Assembly: GCA_947034895.1 (NCBI GenBank)
Contig: OX344761.1
Span: 78,429,839-78,493,838, forward strand
Source: Rhytidiadelphus loreus
Lineage: Eukaryota > Streptophyta > Bryopsida > Hypnales > Hylocomiaceae
DNA length: 64,000 bases
Reading direction: 5' to 3'
The notes beneath the pieces are model-generated. The model was not told where the DNA came from, did no database searches, and saw nothing but the letters and a program-made list of their open reading frames with translations. This document shows positions 61,731 to 64,000 of this stretch, one piece after another. Made by a program: the position numbers and the translations under genes. Numbering within the stretch: the stretch's first letter is position 1; every line of letters starts with the position of its first letter.

Positions 61731-63676
61731 TCTATATTATAGATGAATTAGACAAAAAAAAAGGTATTAAAAAAATGAGGGTTGTGGTTTCAAGACATAT
61801 ACATTTATAATAAATTATCCACACTTGAATGTCCTTTTTTTGTACCTCTAGGATAGATTTGGAAGTCCAACATGTCCTCAATTAATGTGAATCTTGTTGG
61901 ATGATTTGGAAAATCAACTAATAAAATTAGAATTCAATGATTCAACCTATATGTATTGACATGTAGGAATACATGTATTATAAATGTACATATGAAGTTA
62001 AAAAATAGTCAACAACCAATCTATCAATCGATTGTTAATAACATGAATTGCATGAACTTGAAGATTGTGGTCAAAATAAAATTAATGGACATAAAAACAC
62101 AGAAATACCTGTTCTTGTTGGAAGTAAAACCTATTCCAGAATTGACTGTAATAGAAGTTGTAGGGTTTTACAAAAATGAGATCGACTTAGTCTTCTTTGA
62201 AAATGGTAATCCAGTTGTGGCGCGCCAAGTTCTTCAACAAACCTACGGAATTCATCAAGTATTGTATACAATTCATCCAAAACCGCATATAATTCATCCA
62301 AAACTAGGCATAATTCATCCACAAAGGCTCCAAATCTGAGTTACTTGTTACAAACCTGTGGCGGCAAATTCAAATCCTTCTTGTGGGGCGCGAAGTGGAG
62401 GCGCACCCTAAACCTTGCCGTGATTCTTGTTCTAACAGAGTGCAAGGGTTGCAATTAGTGAAATTGGGGCAGATCTTCCAAAGTCCTATTTTCCACTCAA
62501 TGGAAAATCCTTTTGTTGCAGCCGTGGTGATTGAGAAGGATTTTGAAGAAGTGATTGTGTAGATAGTTTAGTACATGGTGTGGTAATTGTTGGTCCGCCT
62601 CACAATATGTAGGAGTTTTTTCTGTATTTTTGGGAGCTTGTATTCTTCGTTTCTTTCGCCTGTGTGCCTCTCCCACATCTGTTATGCGTGCATCTTTCTA
62701 TATCCAAAATTTGATGAATGATAAGTTTTCCCAGCATTGTTTGTGAATGGTCTTGACGGAGGCGTTGAAGGTGTGCACTAAAGGCGGCGGAGTCGTCTTC
62801 TGTGATGTAGACAGTGTTCATGCTTTTCTGAAGGTGCAACATCAAGCACGGATTGGTCATCAACAAAGAAGATTGTGATTACGAGTGCAAGATCTTAAAG
62901 CCCTCATTAGGTAACATATACTCCCTTTTTTTCGATTTTTGTTGCATCATACCTAAAATCTCTGAACTAAAACACGCCCAAAACCTTAGACACATTAAAT
63001 GTAGTAAATAACAAACTTGAAAGAGGTTGAAGTTTGCATACCTGCATATTTAAGAAACAATGGTGTATTACAGTTGTTGGCACCTTGTTGTTGTGGTTGT
63101 TGAAAATTGAAATTGGAAAGCAAATTGTGCCTCTGCTTAGGTTGTAGTTGTTGCATTCCTAGTTTAGCGCTGCCTGATGAAGTGGACAAAAGAAAAGCTT
63201 AGTTATAGGAAGCATCTAAACCGTGCTTCAAAAAAATGCTACGTTAGGTTTTCAAATCAAGAATTTAATGCTAAATCAAATTAATTTTTAAAACCCACCT
63301 CATATGCATTTCGTTTTTACTCAATAGGGTGGACAACATGTTTAGAGTTTTTCTTGACCACACAGTTATCCATTTTGTTTCAAAGGATGAGTATGATATC
63401 TATTTTGAATTCATGACTAGTATTCAATTCAACGCCAAAAATTCATCTTACCGGCAATGAAGAAGATTGATGAGCTTTAAGAAAATATGACGGCTTGGTT
63501 TCCTTCTTTAGTTGACCTCACTTATTGCATCTGTGCTCCTAAAAGTAAAGCTCGTAAGTTTCATTGTTGTGCCGCAGTCCTTGCTTGCTTTTGTACTGTC
63601 CACTTGCAATCATCAAAGAAAATGAAGCTAATTGTTTTCCTTCATGTAGTGAAAGAATTGTGGCAAATTTTCAAGC
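61731..63676. other. CACTA 5' region or adjacent DNA, no supported gene
   Basis: AT-rich up to about 62,200, then more GC-rich with several short frames on both strands. A 127-codon plus frame (61,956-62,339) includes a 21-bp tandem repeat and is not convincing. The opposite frame (62,131-62,340) is described separately. Whether this belongs to the transposon or to captured sequence cannot be decided. Confidence 0.4.
62231..62335. repeat. 21-bp tandem repeat encoding leucine-rich heptads on minus
   Basis: AATTCATCCAAAA-type units recur every 21 bp. Read on minus they give five consecutive heptads of the form V-L-D-E-L-Y-A/T/C, a potential coiled coil of about 35 residues in a frame open from about 62,340 to 62,131. 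No start codon context or partner exon was found. Confidence 0.5.
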
Positions 63677-64000
63677 ATGGCAAAAAAGAAGTCTATGAGG
63701 CGTGCAAAGGCAAGCGGTAGTTCAATGCCACCATTGTCTAGTCCTCAAGGCATTGGATGGAAGAGAGTGTTAGTCACAGGAGCTGGAAGAGGTCACCCTT
63801 GCCCAGGAGAAAGTCCTCAGAGAAAGAAGAAATCCTTGTCTCTATTTGCTTCGCCATCCCCAAATTCGAAGAAACGCATGTAAGCTGCAATTGCAACAGT
63901 GAAGGAGAATAAAATAGTAGAGAAGAAATCACGGGATGATGGTGGGATTGTAGTGCCCATCCTTGCCACAGGTGTTGTTCAACACATGAGGGTAGTAAAT
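63677..64000 (+). pseudogene. Hypothetical basic protein, runs off the window, one TAA
   Basis: The ATG at 63,677 opens a 68-codon Lys/Ser/Pro/Arg-rich frame starting MAKKKSMRRAKASG, stopped by TAA at 63,881-63,883. The same frame is then open to the window end (AAIATVKENKIVEKK...). CAA to TAA would explain the stop, but the same bases also form a GTAAGC splice donor, so an exon end is an alternative. I recognise no family. Its position upstream of the TNP2 gene fits a second transposon gene or captured host sequence. Confidence 0.3.

Noticed and set aside
62456..62460. TAGTG at 62,456-62,460 (inverse CACTAATTGCAACCC) as the other CACTA end
   Set aside because: It matches the 52,650 terminus only over the first five bases and loosely after, and the flanking bases are AAA, not the expected TCA followed by unit sequence.

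Overview
This is nuclear DNA of a land plant. Islands of GC-rich, intron-poor coding sequence sit in very AT-rich, repeat-packed intergenic DNA. The visible families are a plant GDSL esterase/lipase, class III (secretory plant) peroxidase and a CACTA (En/Spm) transposon with TNP2, DUF4218 and DUF4216 regions. The intronless class III peroxidases and strong GC contrast make a bryophyte or lycophyte my guess, at low confidence; no species can be read from the sequence.

The backbone is a GDSL + peroxidase segmental duplication. A partial inverted copy (about 7.6-10.9 kb) carries GDSL copy A on the minus strand. Unit 1 (about 14.2-34.8 kb) carries GDSL B on plus, peroxidase 1 on minus and about 11 kb of AT-rich spacer. 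Unit 2 (34.8-50.16 kb) repeats this as GDSL C, peroxidase 2 and spacer. Unit 3 starts at 50.16 kb with GDSL D and is cut at 52,650 by the end of a CACTA transposon that runs to the window edge. Units 1 and 2 differ by insertions and deletions, several with exact empty sites in the other unit.

The two peroxidases are intact 319-residue secreted enzymes differing at four nucleotides. All four GDSL copies share the same in-frame TAG in exon 2 (codon 221 of about 428). Copy B also has a second TAG, a lost splice acceptor, a lost catalytic serine and a 2.03-kb insertion. Copy C has the second TAG and copy D a one-base deletion. Most lesions are C-to-T or G-to-A changes in CG or CHG contexts, as expected if the duplicated cluster is decaying under cytosine methylation.

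The AT-rich remainder holds MITEs, foldback elements, a family of 0.7-0.8 kb terminal-inverted-repeat elements with 4-bp target duplications, a 1.3-kb palindrome beside the GDSL C promoter, a 131/141-bp minisatellite inside the CACTA element, and a gene relic near 7 kb. No rRNA or CRISPR was seen. tRNA genes were not systematically searched for.
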